Source: Chromatiaceae bacterium | Lineage (GTDB): Bacteria > Pseudomonadota > Gammaproteobacteria > Chromatiales > Chromatiaceae | DNA: 64,000 nucleotides | NCBI GenBank assembly: GCA_024235395.1 | Contig: JACKMK010000001.1 | Location: 1 to 64,000 of the forward strand | Direction of reading: 5' to 3' | Shown: positions 25,298 through 34,459 of the stretch, piece after piece | Position numbering within the stretch: position 1 is the stretch's first letter | Layout of the letters: each line of letters starts with the position of its first letter | Made by a program: the position numbers and the translations under genes | The notes under the pieces: model-generated | Database searches by the model: none | Seen by the model: only the letters and a program-made list of their open reading frames with translations | What the model was told of the DNA's origin: nothing

Positions 25298-25966
25298 CTA
25301 GTTGATGTCTTTCGCTTCGAAGGCACTGAACTCGGCGCGGTCGATGGTGCCGTCGCGGTTTGCATCGGTCGCGTCCCAGCGATCCTTCAGTCCGGGGTTC
25401 ATACCGGCCTCGCCGGCGCTGATCACCCCATCCTTGTCGGCATCCAGGTCACTGAACTGGCTGCCACCTGAGATCGGCGCCTGCTCGTCTTGCACAGACA
25501 CTTCCCCCAGTCGGTAGTCATCGTCCAGTTCGACGTAGCGTCCCTCCACGTACTTCGGCTGTGCTTCGAGCGATGCCTTGGTCATCGTGGACGGGATCAT
25601 CAGATCGTTCTCCTGCGGCTGCAGTTCATCCAGCGCAATCGTCACTTCCTTGTCGCCGATACCGAGAAAACCGCCTACCGATACGACCGCATAGTACTTG
25701 CCACCGTCGTCCTGAACGACATCGGTCACTTTGCCGATATCGTTGTCATCCCCCATCTCGACGTCCTTGCCCTCGATCTCCTCGACCTGCTTGCCGAGGT
25801 ACCATGACCCGGCGCGCGGAAGGTTTGCTTCCATGTCCGATTGGACCTTCATACCGGCATCATGCGTCCCGGTGGTCGCTGCTTTGTCCTCCCCTGCATA
25901 GGCACCGGTCGCGAATACCAGTGCAACGGCTGCTGCCGTAAGGGTCTTGTTGAATCGACTGTTCAT
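25298..25966 (-). CDS. Exported PRC-barrel protein with two EF-hand calcium-binding loops
   Basis: A 222-residue protein. Residues 1-24 form a signal peptide ending in AYAG. A PRC-barrel domain follows at about 55-130 (SWYLGKQVEEIEGKDVEMGD ... YYAVVSVGGFLGIGDKEVTI). The C-terminal quarter has two canonical EF-hand loops, 175-186 (DADKDGVISAGE) and 201-212 (DANRDGTIDRAE), with all calcium-liganding positions filled. It should bind calcium in the periplasm or outside the cell. The ATG follows GAGGTGGAAC; upstream residues in the open frame are not conserved. It is convergent with the kinase gene. Confidence 0.88.
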   Translation of the reverse strand: MNSRFNKTLTAAAVALVFATGAYAGEDKAATTGTHDAGMKVQSDMEANLPRAGSWYLGKQVEEIEGKDVEMGDDNDIGKVTDVVQDDGGKYYAVVSVGGFLGIGDKEVTIALDELQPQENDLMIPSTMTKASLEAQPKYVEGRYVELDDDYRLGEVSVQDEQAPISGGSQFSDLDADKDGVISAGEAGMNPGLKDRWDATDANRDGTIDRAEFSAFEAKDIN

Positions 25967-26655
25967 GTTCCACCTCATTTGTAGGGTTCCTACATCGTTA
26001 TTGCTCCGCCCGAAGGCATCTCCGAGCTCACCGGTTGGGGAGCAACCGACATGCCAAACGGATCGCGCATGCCGGCCGGTGCGTTGGAAAAAGTGATCGC
26101 GAGCGGTGCGCACGCCGAGGTGGTTCCCAGATAAGGCATGGCCAGACATCGACTTAACGGCGATGCAGCCCCTCAACGGACACGCATGAGCGGTGAAGCG
26201 CGCTGGCGGAATTCGAACTCAAACTGTGAATGGCTTCACAGGCGACTCCGGCCAGGGCCGGTTTGCTCGGCCGGATCGGCCTGCGCTTCGGCGTGCGCAA
26301 CGGTTGATAAGCTCCATGACAGGCGCATTTAGACGCATGCCGCTAGGCAGCGGGCCCGCCCAGTGACACGGCTTCGACTCGCGTCCCACGCTCGCCCTGT
26401 GGCGGCCCGATCGTCGGCATCGAGCAGATGCTTGGCAACGCATATGCGGCATGTGTGCGGTGTCGCTTCGACAGATCCTTGTGCGCTGGCATCTGACCGC
26501 GACCCCCCAAGCGACCGGCCAGTGCACGTCCGGTTCGACGGGCACCCGCCCCTTCAGTTTGCCCTCCGACTCGCCGATACTCGCAACAGTAGCGGCGCTC
26601 TTGAACCTGTTTGGTCACCAAGCGTCACCGGCCGTCATCGAGCAGAGACCCACAG
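25967..26655. other. Divergent intergenic region, PRC/EF-hand and retropepsin-like genes
   Basis: 689 bases, the longest gap in the window. Open frames on both strands were examined and none has a ribosome binding site and coding character together. No tRNA, hairpin with T tract or repeat was identified. Confidence 0.5.
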
Positions 26656-27174
26656 ATGAAGCCCTTGGCCACGATCCTATTGACGTTACTGGCATCGTTT
26701 GCGGCCGCAGCCACCCCCGGGATCACGCCGATTGCGATGCGCGAAGCCTCCGCGGCCACCTACTACATACAGGCCGAGATTCCAGGTGTGGAACCATTCG
26801 AACTGATGGTCGACACGGGTTCAGGTCTGATGACGATCAACGAGCAGACCCTCGCCCACCTGCAGCGCCTCGACAGCGTGCGCTACGTGAAGCAGCTCGA
26901 GGGCATCCTCGCCGACGGCCGCCGCATGGTCGTGCCGGTCTATCGCATTGTGCAGATCAATATCGGCGGGGATTGTGCGCTGTACGACATCGATGCCGCA
27001 GTGTTTCCGGGACAGACGCGACAGATCCTCGGACTCAGTGCACTGCGCAAGGCCGCGCCCTTCACCTTTTCGATCGACCCTCCGCAGTTGATGCTCAGCG
27101 GATGCGAGGCACCTGCGCCGGCATTGCCGCGTGCTTCGATCCAGGCACGGCCGGACATCGTCGCGTCCGAGTAG
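26656..27174 (+). CDS. Exported retropepsin-like aspartic protease
   Basis: A 172-residue protein with a signal peptide (about residues 1-18, ending ASFAAAATP). The single aspartic-protease motif LMVDTGSGLMTINE near residue 55 is intact, with the later IGGDCALYDID and ILGLSALRKAAPFTFSID blocks that form the rest of the retropepsin fold. Such bacterial single-domain enzymes are thought to act as homodimers in the periplasm; substrates are mostly unknown. There is no strong ribosome binding site before the chosen ATG, which is the best fit to a signal peptide. It converges with the CapA-like gene. Confidence 0.8.
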   Translation: MKPLATILLTLLASFAAAATPGITPIAMREASAATYYIQAEIPGVEPFELMVDTGSGLMTINEQTLAHLQRLDSVRYVKQLEGILADGRRMVVPVYRIVQINIGGDCALYDIDAAVFPGQTRQILGLSALRKAAPFTFSIDPPQLMLSGCEAPAPALPRASIQARPDIVASE

Positions 27175-27246
27175 CTCCCGAAGGTCATCCGCCTGCGGCA
27201 TCACCCGGGCGGTTCGATGCGGTGAGGTGAGCCTTGCCTACCGACT

Positions 27247-28455
27247 TCAACGGCTCTCCGTCTCCACGACCAGGCGTGGCATAGGCCCGTCGACAGCGTG
27301 GATCCCGGTGGCCAGCGAAGCGCTCTCGCGCGCCAGCACGGCGTGCAACCACGCGGTCTCGTCGGCATCTGCCAGTTGCAGGCGCAGACGGCATCGGCGA
27401 ACCGGTACCAGGTCGAAGCGCAGCAGGCGACCGCTGAGGCTGTCCAGCGTCGGGAAGTACAGCAGACCGAGGTCCGGACGGTAGGCCTCGTAACCGCGAA
27501 TGCCTTCGTAGTCGTTCAACAGATCGCCGCAGCCGTAGATGATCGGTCGTCCGCGATACACCTCGATGCCTTTGACGTGATGCGCCGAGTGGCCATGCAG
27601 TACATCGACCGCGGCGGCGTCGATCAGCGCGTGTGCGAAACGCCGCTGTGCCTCATCGATCGCGTAGCCCCAGTTGCCGCCCCAATGGAGCGACAACACG
27701 ACCAGGTCTCCGGCGCGCCGATACCCGGCCGCCCGCCGGGCGATCGACGCCACCGTCGCCGGCGACAGATCCGGCAGCAGGGCGATGCCCGGTCGCCCGT
27801 CGCCGGCGTTCCAGGCACGCGGCGCCCCACTGTCGGCGAGCGCAAACGCGAACACCAGCACCCGGCGTCCCCCGGCCAGCGGGATCACCGCCGGCGCCTG
27901 CGCCGTCGCGCGATCGGGCCCGGCGCCCGCCGTCGCGATCCCGGCCGCGCGCAGCGTGTCGAGCGTCGACCCCAGGCCCGGTACGTCCCAGTCGAGGACG
28001 TGATTGTTCGCCAGCACACAGCAGTCGAGTTGCGCGACACGCAGCAGGCCGATATTGCCCGGGTGCATCCGGTAATTGATGCCTTTTGGTAAATATCGAT
28101 CGTAAGTTGTTATTGCGGTCTCGAGATTTACGATCCGCACTTCGGGTCGCATCGCAGCCAGTACAGCCAGCGCATCGCCCCAGACATACTCGAAGGTTAC
28201 CGGGCTGGGAATGGGACCGTTGCGCCGCTCGGCGAGCGCGATGTAGTCGCGCGCATCGTGCAGATAGGGTTCGTGAATCTCAGGTGGATTGCTGAACGGC
28301 AGGATCTGGTCGATCGCCCGCCCGGACATCAGGTCACCGCCGAGAAACAGCCTCACCGCGGATGCCGTCGCTGGCGGCGGCTCGCCGACGACCGCGTGCG
28401 CGAATCCCAGGCCCGTCAGCCAGGCCAGAAAATCCCTTCGTCCGAGCTTCGTCAT
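27247..28455 (-). CDS. CapA-family protein with Tat signal
   Basis: A 402-residue exported protein. It starts with a twin-arginine type leader, MTKLGRRDFLAWLTGLG. The CapA metallophosphatase-like core is clear: FLGGDLMSGRAID, IVNLETAIT, VLANNHVLDWD, VLSLHWGGNWGY and LHGHSAHHVKGIEVY. CapA proteins take part in polyglutamate or capsule synthesis in Gram-positives; in Gram-negatives the role is not settled. It follows the glycerate kinase gene by 86 bases on the same strand, with an AT-rich gap that could hold its own promoter, so its link to sugar-acid use is uncertain. Confidence 0.88.
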   Translation of the reverse strand: MTKLGRRDFLAWLTGLGFAHAVVGEPPPATASAVRLFLGGDLMSGRAIDQILPFSNPPEIHEPYLHDARDYIALAERRNGPIPSPVTFEYVWGDALAVLAAMRPEVRIVNLETAITTYDRYLPKGINYRMHPGNIGLLRVAQLDCCVLANNHVLDWDVPGLGSTLDTLRAAGIATAGAGPDRATAQAPAVIPLAGGRRVLVFAFALADSGAPRAWNAGDGRPGIALLPDLSPATVASIARRAAGYRRAGDLVVLSLHWGGNWGYAIDEAQRRFAHALIDAAAVDVLHGHSAHHVKGIEVYRGRPIIYGCGDLLNDYEGIRGYEAYRPDLGLLYFPTLDSLSGRLLRFDLVPVRRCRLRLQLADADETAWLHAVLARESASLATGIHAVDGPMPRLVVETESR

Positions 28456-28541
28456 TCGCCTGCACCGTCATCGATACCGATCGAAGCACTATTTATTTTA
28501 AAACCGGCTGTTATAGCTTTTTGTTCAAGTTGAATATTGAA

Positions 28542-29834
28542 TCAAAAACCCTGCCGCTGCCCGCCCGTATCCAGGACCAGGATGGCGCGGAAGTCGTTGA
28601 CGTTGGTCAGGGTCGGCCCGGTGAGCACGGCATCACCCAGGGCCTCGAAAAAACCGTGGCCGTCGTTGTTGGCCAACGCCGTGGCCGGATTGATCCCCTG
28701 CGCCCATGCGCGGGCCAGCGTCGACGGGTCTGCCATGGCGCCGGCAATCTCCTCGACCCCGTCGACACCATCGGTGTCACCGGCCACTGCGTAGACACCC
28801 GCCTGCCCGCGCAGCGCAATCGCGAGCGACAACAGGAACTCGACATTGCGTCCGCCGCGTCCATCGCCACGCAGCGTCACCGTGGTCTCGCCGCCCGACA
28901 TCAGCACGCACGGCGGCTCGAAGGGCATCCGGTGGCGAGCGACCTGCAGCGCGATGCCGGCCATCACCTTGCCGACATCACGGGCCTCGCCCTCGAGGCT
29001 GTCACCCAGGATGTGCGCGCGCACGCCCGCCTGTTCGGCGATGGCCGCGGCCGCCTCGAGCGCCAGCTGCGGGGTCGCGATCAAGTGGGTCTCGACCCCG
29101 GCGAGGCGTGGATCGTCGGGTTTCAGCGTCTCGCCCGCGCCGCTCTCGAGGATCTGGCGTGCGACACCCGGCAACGCGATGCGGTAGCGGTCGACGATCG
29201 CCAGCGCGTCGGCGCAACTCGACGGGTCGCCGACGGTCGGCCCTGACGCGATGTCGACCGGATCGTCACCCGGTACGTCCGAGATCAACAGATTGACGAG
29301 CTTCGCCGGATGGCAGGCCGCCGCCAGTCTGCCGCCCTTGATGGCGGACAGATGACGGCGCACGCAGTTCATCTCCGAGATCGAGGCGCCGCTGGCGAGC
29401 AACGCGCGGTTCACCGCCTGCTTGTCGGCCAGCGAAAGCCCCGGCAGCGGCAGCGGCAGCAACGCCGAGCCCCCACCAGAGATCAGGCACAACACCAGAT
29501 CGTCGGCGCCGAGCCCCCCGACCCGATCGAGCATGCGCCGCGCGGCGTCCAGGCCCGCCTGGTCGGGGACCGGATGTGCGGCCTCGACGATCTCGACCTG
29601 GTCGCACGGGACCGCATAACCGTAGCGGGTGACGACCAGGCCCTCGAGCGGGCCATCCCAGTGGCGTTCCAGCGCCCGCGCCATCGCCGCGGAGGCCTTG
29701 CCGGCACCGATCACGACGACCCTTCCGGCCGGTCGCGGTGGTAGGTGATCGGCGATGCAGATATCCGCCTGCGCAGAGGCGATCGCGGCATCGAACATGC
29801 GCCGCAACAGCGTCTCCGGTGCCGTGTCCATCAT
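28542..29834 (-). CDS. ttuD: Glycerate 2-kinase, MOFRL (TtuD/GckA) family
   Basis: A 430-residue enzyme of the MOFRL glycerate kinase type, distinct from the GarK type used in E. coli. It contains VVVIGAGKASAAMARALE, the LVLCLISGGGSALLPLPLPG nucleotide-binding block, EMNCVRRHLSAIKGGRLA and, in the MOFRL domain, CVLMSGGETTVTLRGDGRGG followed by AGDTDGVDG. It phosphorylates glycerate, the product of the tartronate semialdehyde reductase upstream, giving 2-phosphoglycerate. The start is one of two adjacent ATG codons 11 bases after the GarR stop. It is the fourth gene of the glucarate operon. Confidence 0.92.
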   Translation of the reverse strand: MMDTAPETLLRRMFDAAIASAQADICIADHLPPRPAGRVVVIGAGKASAAMARALERHWDGPLEGLVVTRYGYAVPCDQVEIVEAAHPVPDQAGLDAARRMLDRVGGLGADDLVLCLISGGGSALLPLPLPGLSLADKQAVNRALLASGASISEMNCVRRHLSAIKGGRLAAACHPAKLVNLLISDVPGDDPVDIASGPTVGDPSSCADALAIVDRYRIALPGVARQILESGAGETLKPDDPRLAGVETHLIATPQLALEAAAAIAEQAGVRAHILGDSLEGEARDVGKVMAGIALQVARHRMPFEPPCVLMSGGETTVTLRGDGRGGRNVEFLLSLAIALRGQAGVYAVAGDTDGVDGVEEIAGAMADPSTLARAWAQGINPATALANNDGHGFFEALGDAVLTGPTLTNVNDFRAILVLDTGGQRQGF

Positions 29835-29845
29835 GCCGCGGTCCG

Positions 29846-30727
29846 TCAGCCGATCTCGAAGTTCGCCAGTTGTTCGAGCGCACGCACCATGGCCGAGTGA
29901 TCCCATCCGGCACCGCCATGCGCCGAGCAGGCGTTGAACAGCTCCTGTGCGGTCGCGGTGTTCGGCAATGCCACGCCGAGCTCGCGTGCATTGCTCAGCG
30001 CGAGGTTGAGGTCCTTCTGGTGCAGCTCGATGCGGAAACCGGGGTCGAAGGTGCGCTTGATCATGCGCTCACCGTGCACCTCGAGAATCTTCGAGGACGC
30101 GAACCCGCCCATCAATGCCTCGCGCACCCTGGCGGGATCGGCGCCGGCCTTGGCGGCGAACAACAAGGCCTCGCTGACCGCCTCGATGTTGAGCGCGACG
30201 ATGATCTGGTTCGCGACCTTGGCCGTCTGGCCATCGCCGTTGCCGCCGACCAGGGTGATGTTCTTGCCCATCAGCTCGAACAGCGGTCGGACCCTGTCGA
30301 AGGTGGCCTGGGCACCACCGACCATGATCGACAGCGCCGCGTTCTTCGCCCCGACCTGCCCACCCGAGACCGGTGCATCCAGGTACTCGCAGCCGAGCTC
30401 GTTGATGCGGCCGGCGAACGCCTTGGTCGCCATCGGTGAGATCGAACTCATATCGACCACGACCTTGCCGGGGGACAGGCCGGCGGCGACACCGTCGTCG
30501 CCGAACAATGCCGCTTCGACGTGCGGCGTGTCAGGCACCATCAGAAAAATGATGTCGGCATTCTCCGCGACCGCCTTGGCGCTGCCCACCGCGTGGCCGC
30601 CGGCCTCGGTCAGTTCCGACGCGACACCGGAGCGACTGTGCAGATAGACGGCATGACCGGCAGCAATCAGATGGCCGGCCATCGGGACACCCATGATGCC
30701 CAGCCCGATGAAACCCAGTTTGCTCAC
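29846..30727 (-). CDS. garR: 2-hydroxy-3-oxopropionate (tartronate semialdehyde) reductase
   Basis: A 293-residue beta-hydroxyacid dehydrogenase. The N-terminal dinucleotide-binding loop is GFIGLGIMGVPMAGHL; the substrate-binding block is EYLDAPVSGGQVGA (about 118-131) and the catalytic lysine lies in GQTAKVANQII (about 170). It reduces tartronate semialdehyde to D-glycerate with NAD(P)H. The start is a GTG preceded by GGGAGAGAAGA. Its size and motifs match GarR/GlxR, and its place between the aldolase and the glycerate kinase confirms the role in glucarate and galactarate catabolism. Confidence 0.95.
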   Translation of the reverse strand: MSKLGFIGLGIMGVPMAGHLIAAGHAVYLHSRSGVASELTEAGGHAVGSAKAVAENADIIFLMVPDTPHVEAALFGDDGVAAGLSPGKVVVDMSSISPMATKAFAGRINELGCEYLDAPVSGGQVGAKNAALSIMVGGAQATFDRVRPLFELMGKNITLVGGNGDGQTAKVANQIIVALNIEAVSEALLFAAKAGADPARVREALMGGFASSKILEVHGERMIKRTFDPGFRIELHQKDLNLALSNARELGVALPNTATAQELFNACSAHGGAGWDHSAMVRALEQLANFEIG

Positions 30728-30796
30728 TCTTCTCTCCCGTTTTGTATATTGCTGTTGCGCTCGCGCGACGCAGAAGGGCCCGGCGTCGAGGACGAC

Positions 30797-31588
30797 TCAG
30801 TAGCTGCTGCCGGCCTTGCCGTGCGCGCCTTGGCGCATCGCGCCGAGCACCTGTTGCGCTCCTGCCGCCATCAGCCGAGCATCCGAAGCAACTGTCACGA
30901 ATTGAAAGCCTTTCTGGATCCGCTGTAGCGCATATTCGGGCGTGCCGTTGTGAATGCCCGCGACCACACCACGCTCTCGGCATTTGGCCAGAATATAATC
31001 GATCGCTTCGGCAACCGGAGGATCAACGGCATCGAACGTGGGGGTACAGCCCAATGCCAAGGATAGATCGGATGGCCCGATATAGATCGCCTCGATGCCG
31101 TCAACGCGCAAAATCTCTTCGAGATTGTCCAGTCCTTCGCGTGTCTCGATCATCGCAAATGCCACGATGGTATCGTTGGCATGGCTTGGATAATCCTGTC
31201 CGGCGTACAAGAACGCCCGTATCGGTCCGAAACTGCGTGTGCCCCGGGGCGGATAGTGGGTTGCAGCAACCAATCGCTCGGCATCCTGCACGGAGTTGAT
31301 CATCGGACAGATGACGCCGTAGGCACCCGCATCGAGCACCTTCATCAAGATACCCGGATCCAGCCAGGGCACACGCACCAGCGGTACGGTTTCGGTGGTC
31401 GATATCGCCGTAAGCATATTCACCGCAGCCTGGTAGTCGACCACGCCATGCTGCAGATCGATGGTCAGTGAATCCCAGCCTTGATGGGCCATGGTTTCCG
31501 CCGAAAACGCGCTCGGGATCGCCAGCCAGCCATTGACTGCGGCACCACCCTGAGCCCAGATCGTACGCAGCCGATTTGCTCGAATCAT
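30797..31588 (-). CDS. garL: 2-dehydro-3-deoxyglucarate aldolase (HpcH/HpaI family)
   Basis: A 263-residue class II aldolase. It contains WLAIPSAFSAETMAHQGWD, IDLQHGVVDYQ, MIETREGLDNLEEI and YIGPSDLSLALG, the metal- and substrate-binding blocks of the HpcH/HpaI family. In this context it should cleave 5-keto-4-deoxyglucarate to pyruvate and tartronate semialdehyde, the latter being the substrate of GarR. Sequence alone cannot separate GarL from other family members, so the name rests on the operon. The ATG follows AGGAGAACGCAGGAAC. It lies 27 bases after gudD and 69 bases before garR. Confidence 0.85.
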   Translation of the reverse strand: MIRANRLRTIWAQGGAAVNGWLAIPSAFSAETMAHQGWDSLTIDLQHGVVDYQAAVNMLTAISTTETVPLVRVPWLDPGILMKVLDAGAYGVICPMINSVQDAERLVAATHYPPRGTRSFGPIRAFLYAGQDYPSHANDTIVAFAMIETREGLDNLEEILRVDGIEAIYIGPSDLSLALGCTPTFDAVDPPVAEAIDYILAKCRERGVVAGIHNGTPEYALQRIQKGFQFVTVASDARLMAAGAQQVLGAMRQGAHGKAGSSY

Positions 31589-31615
31589 GTTCCTGCGTTC
31601 TCCTGAAGAAACGAC

Positions 31616-32983
31616 TCAACGCACCATGCAGGGACGCTTGTTGTCAAAAGTCCAGCCCGGTACCAGGTACTGCATCGCCACCGCGTCGTCACGCGCCCCC
31701 AGTCCGTGCCGCTTGTACAACGCATGTGCCTGTTCGATGCGCTGCATGTCGATGTCGATGCCCAGGCCCGGGCGATCCGGCACCTTGATCGCGCCACGCC
31801 GAATCTGTAGCGGTTCGCGCGTCAGGCGTTGTCCATCCTGCCATATCCAGTGTGTATCGATCGCGGTGATGATGCCCGGGGCGGACGCGGCAACCTGGGT
31901 GAACATCGCAAGCGAGATGTCGAAATGGTTGTTGGAATGGGACCCCCATGTGAGGCCCCAGGCATCGCACAGCTGGGCCACCCGCACGGATCCCTGCATG
32001 GTCCAGAAATGCGGATCGGCGAGCGGTATATCGACCGCCTGCAACATGATCGTGTGGCCAAGCTCGCGCCAGTCGGTGGCGATCATGTTGGTCGCGGTGG
32101 GCAGGCCGGTCGCGCGGCGAAACTCGGCCAGCACCTCGCGCCCCGAAAAACCCTGCTCCGCGCCGCATGGATCCTCGGCATAGGCCAGGACCTCGTGCTG
32201 ACCACGGCACAGCCGAACCGCTTCCTCCAGCGACCAGGCGCCGTTGGGATCGAGTGTGATGCGCGCCTGCGGGAAGCGTCGGGCCAACGCCGCCACGGCC
32301 TCGATCTCGCGCTCGCCAGGCAACACCCCACCCTTCAGCTTGAAATCGTCAAACCCGTAGTGATCATGTGCTGCCTCGGCCAGGCGCACGATACTGTCCG
32401 CGTCCATCGCCGTTTCATGGCGCAGGCGGAACCACTCCACACCGGCCGAGGGCTCGTCGCGATAGGCCAGGTCGGTCTTCTCACGATTGCCGATGTAGAA
32501 CAGGTAGCCGAGCATCTTGACGCTGTCGCGCTGCTGGCCATCGCCGAGCAGCGCCGCGACCGGTACGCCGAGCGCCTGCCCGAGCAGGTCGAGCAGCGCT
32601 GCCTCGACCGCCGTGACCGCGTGGATCGCGACCCGCAGGTCGAACGTCTGCAGGCCACGCCCGCCCGCGTCACGCTCGGCGAAGCGTGTGCGGATCGCGT
32701 TGAGCACGCTATTGTAGGCGCCCACGGACTGACCGAGGATCAGTGGCTTCGCATCGACGAGTGTTTCCCGGATTTTCTCGCCACCCGGCACCTCACCGAC
32801 ACCGGTATGTCCGGCGTTGTCTTTGAGTATGACCAGGTTGCGGGTGAAATAAGGGCCGTGCGCGCCGCTCAGGTTCAACAGCATGCTGTCGTGACCGGCG
32901 ACCGGAACGACCAGCATTTCGGTCACCACCGGGGCCGTCGCGATCACTGCAGCATCGGCATCAGGATGTGTTGCGGATTCCAA
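31616..32983 (-). CDS. gudD: Glucarate dehydratase
   Basis: A 455-residue enolase-superfamily enzyme that matches enterobacterial GudD closely through its whole length: TPVVTEM-like start, AGHDSMLLNLSGAHGPYFTR, DFKLKGGVL (catalytic lysine region), ITLDPNGAWS, AYAEDPCGAEQGFSGREVL, NMIATDWRELGHT and the catalytic histidine in WGSHSNNHFDIS, ending in WTFDNKRPCMVR. It dehydrates D-glucarate (or L-idarate) to 5-keto-4-deoxyglucarate. The start is a TTG with GGGAGG upstream. It is the first gene of the operon and has the LacI-type operator and promoter at 33055-33083 upstream. Confidence 0.96.
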   Translation of the reverse strand: MESATHPDADAAVIATAPVVTEMLVVPVAGHDSMLLNLSGAHGPYFTRNLVILKDNAGHTGVGEVPGGEKIRETLVDAKPLILGQSVGAYNSVLNAIRTRFAERDAGGRGLQTFDLRVAIHAVTAVEAALLDLLGQALGVPVAALLGDGQQRDSVKMLGYLFYIGNREKTDLAYRDEPSAGVEWFRLRHETAMDADSIVRLAEAAHDHYGFDDFKLKGGVLPGEREIEAVAALARRFPQARITLDPNGAWSLEEAVRLCRGQHEVLAYAEDPCGAEQGFSGREVLAEFRRATGLPTATNMIATDWRELGHTIMLQAVDIPLADPHFWTMQGSVRVAQLCDAWGLTWGSHSNNHFDISLAMFTQVAASAPGIITAIDTHWIWQDGQRLTREPLQIRRGAIKVPDRPGLGIDIDMQRIEQAHALYKRHGLGARDDAVAMQYLVPGWTFDNKRPCMVR

Positions 32984-33054
32984 GGATCTGTCCTCCCTCT
33001 TGGTGAGCCGGTGTCCCCCGTGGTGGCCATGGAATGGACGCTCGACATGCCGAA

Positions 33055-33072
33055 AATGTTAGCGCTGTCATT
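33055..33072. promoter_or_regulatory. LacI-type operator upstream of gudD
   Basis: AATGTTAGCGCTGTCATT, an 18-bp imperfect palindrome centred on AGCGCT. It differs at three of 18 positions from the site at 34636-34653 and lies between the -35 and -10 hexamers of the gudD promoter, where a bound repressor would block RNA polymerase. Palindromes centred on a CG step are typical of LacI-family operators. The obvious candidate regulator is encoded at 33285-34349. Confidence 0.75.
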
Positions 33073-33083
33073 CGAATTGTCAA
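33056..33083 (-). promoter_or_regulatory. Sigma-70-like promoter of the gudD operon
   Basis: On the minus strand a perfect -35 TTGACA (33083-33078) is followed after 16 bases by TAACAT (33061-33056) as -10. The predicted start of transcription lies about 65 bases before the gudD start codon. The LacI-type operator sits in the spacer and on the -10. Confidence 0.65.
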
Positions 33084-33235
33084 GCCAGGCGAAAAAGGTC
33101 GCTGGTTCGCCGCTGCCGTCTGCGATCCGCGGGGTATGCTCTGTTGCTTAAGGACGATTGCCGTGTTGGACGACCATCTGCCAGCCCTGGCTACCCACCC
33201 TCAAAGGCCTCGACAAGGTTGCCTTAGCCGCATTA

Positions 33236-33253
33236 ACTGTTAGCCTTAGCATT
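33236..33253. promoter_or_regulatory. Operator-like site upstream of the LacI-type gene
   Basis: ACTGTTAGCCTTAGCATT matches the gudD operator at 13 of 18 positions but is less symmetric. It lies 32 bases before the regulator's start codon, where an autoregulatory site would be expected. It could be chance. Confidence 0.35.
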
Positions 33254-33284
33254 CAGTCGTACATCGTTCGGGGCGGGCACGGAT

Positions 33285-34349
33285 TTGTCACAGGCAGACA
33301 CTAAGCAAGGCCGGAAACCGGCGACCAGGAAGGCCTCCCGGTCGTCGCCACGTGCCGGTGGCGATAGCGTCACACTGGAAGATGTGGCGCGACTGGCCGG
33401 CGTATCCACGATCACGGTATCGCGGGCGCTGAACCATCCGGACAAGGTGGCGGCGAACACGCTGGGCAAGGTCAACCGTGCGATCAACCAGACCGGCTAT
33501 GTCCCCAACCTGCTGGCCGGCGGCCTGGCTTCCCGGCGCACGCGCTTGATCACCGCGATCGTCCCTTCGCTCGCCAACCTCGTGTACGCGGAGACCATCC
33601 AGTACTTCAGCGCACCGCTGAACGCGGCCGGCTACCAGGTCCTGTTGGGCGAATCAGGCTACCCAGAGCAGAGTGAACAGAAACTGGTCTCGACGGTCCT
33701 CAGCCGCCGCCCCGACGGCATCCTGCTGACCGGCGTCAATCACACCCCGGATTGCCGCCGGTTGTTGTTGGCCGCGAATATCCCGCTGGTTGAAACCTGG
33801 GACCTGACACCCACGCCGCTCGACGTGGTGGTCGGTTTCTCGCACGAGCGCCTCGGCAGTGCGGTCGCGGACTTCATCGCCGCCAGAGGTTATCGGCGGG
33901 TCGGCACCGTGTCGGCCGACGATCGCCGCGCGGGTATCCGCGAGAACGCCTTGTTTGCGCGTCTCGCCGAACACGGCATCAAGGATACCCATCCGGGCCA
34001 GGTCCCGGTCCCGAGCGACCTGCGGCGTGGCCGCACCGGACTGGCCCGACTGCTCGACGCCGGCTTCGGCAACGGCATCGTCTGTTGCAGCTCCGACACG
34101 CTGGCGCACGGCGTACTGATCGAGGCGCAGGCGCGTGGTATCCGCGTACCCCAGGATCTGGCCATCATCGGTTTCGGCGACCAGAGCTTTGCCGCCGACA
34201 CCTTCCCCGCGCTGTCGACGGTACGCATCGACCGGCCCCGCATGGGCCGCCTGGCGGCGGATGCCTTGTTGGCCCGCATCGACGACACCCCGCTCGAACA
34301 CCACGTCATCGACGTCGGCTTCGAGATCGTGGAACGGGGCACCACCTGA
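33285..34349 (+). CDS. LacI-family transcriptional regulator of sugar-acid genes
   Basis: A 354-residue repressor. A basic N-terminal extension of about 26 residues precedes the LacI helix-turn-helix VTLEDVARLAGVSTITVSRALNHPDKV with a hinge near LLAGGLASRRTRLI. The periplasmic-binding-protein-like domain follows and ends GIVCCSSDTLAHGVLIEA and DLAIIGFGDQSF, both normal. The apparent start is a TTG without a strong ribosome binding site, and no better start was found. It lies between the two divergent sugar-acid operons that carry near-identical LacI-type operators, so it most likely represses both until a sugar-acid intermediate binds. Confidence 0.9.
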   Translation: MSQADTKQGRKPATRKASRSSPRAGGDSVTLEDVARLAGVSTITVSRALNHPDKVAANTLGKVNRAINQTGYVPNLLAGGLASRRTRLITAIVPSLANLVYAETIQYFSAPLNAAGYQVLLGESGYPEQSEQKLVSTVLSRRPDGILLTGVNHTPDCRRLLLAANIPLVETWDLTPTPLDVVVGFSHERLGSAVADFIAARGYRRVGTVSADDRRAGIRENALFARLAEHGIKDTHPGQVPVPSDLRRGRTGLARLLDAGFGNGIVCCSSDTLAHGVLIEAQARGIRVPQDLAIIGFGDQSFAADTFPALSTVRIDRPRMGRLAADALLARIDDTPLEHHVIDVGFEIVERGTT

Positions 34350-34459
34350 CGCGCCCGCACAGGTTGTCAGCGCTGAGTGTTCTCGCTATCAGTCGACGTC
34401 CATGCCTGCCAAGCCAAGGGTTCGCTTTCGGCAAGGCTCCACGGCACTGTTCGAGGACC

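Larger units (their letters stand above)
32984..33284. other. Divergent control region between gudD and the LacI-type regulator
   Basis: 301 bases that hold the gudD operon promoter and operator (33055-33083) and a weaker operator-like site (33236-33253) just upstream of the regulator. Nothing else was recognised. Confidence 0.6.

Noticed and set aside
34360..34385. A further AGCGCT core just after the LacI-type gene
   Set aside because: The flanking bases match the operator pattern at too few positions (about 4 of 12), so it is probably chance.
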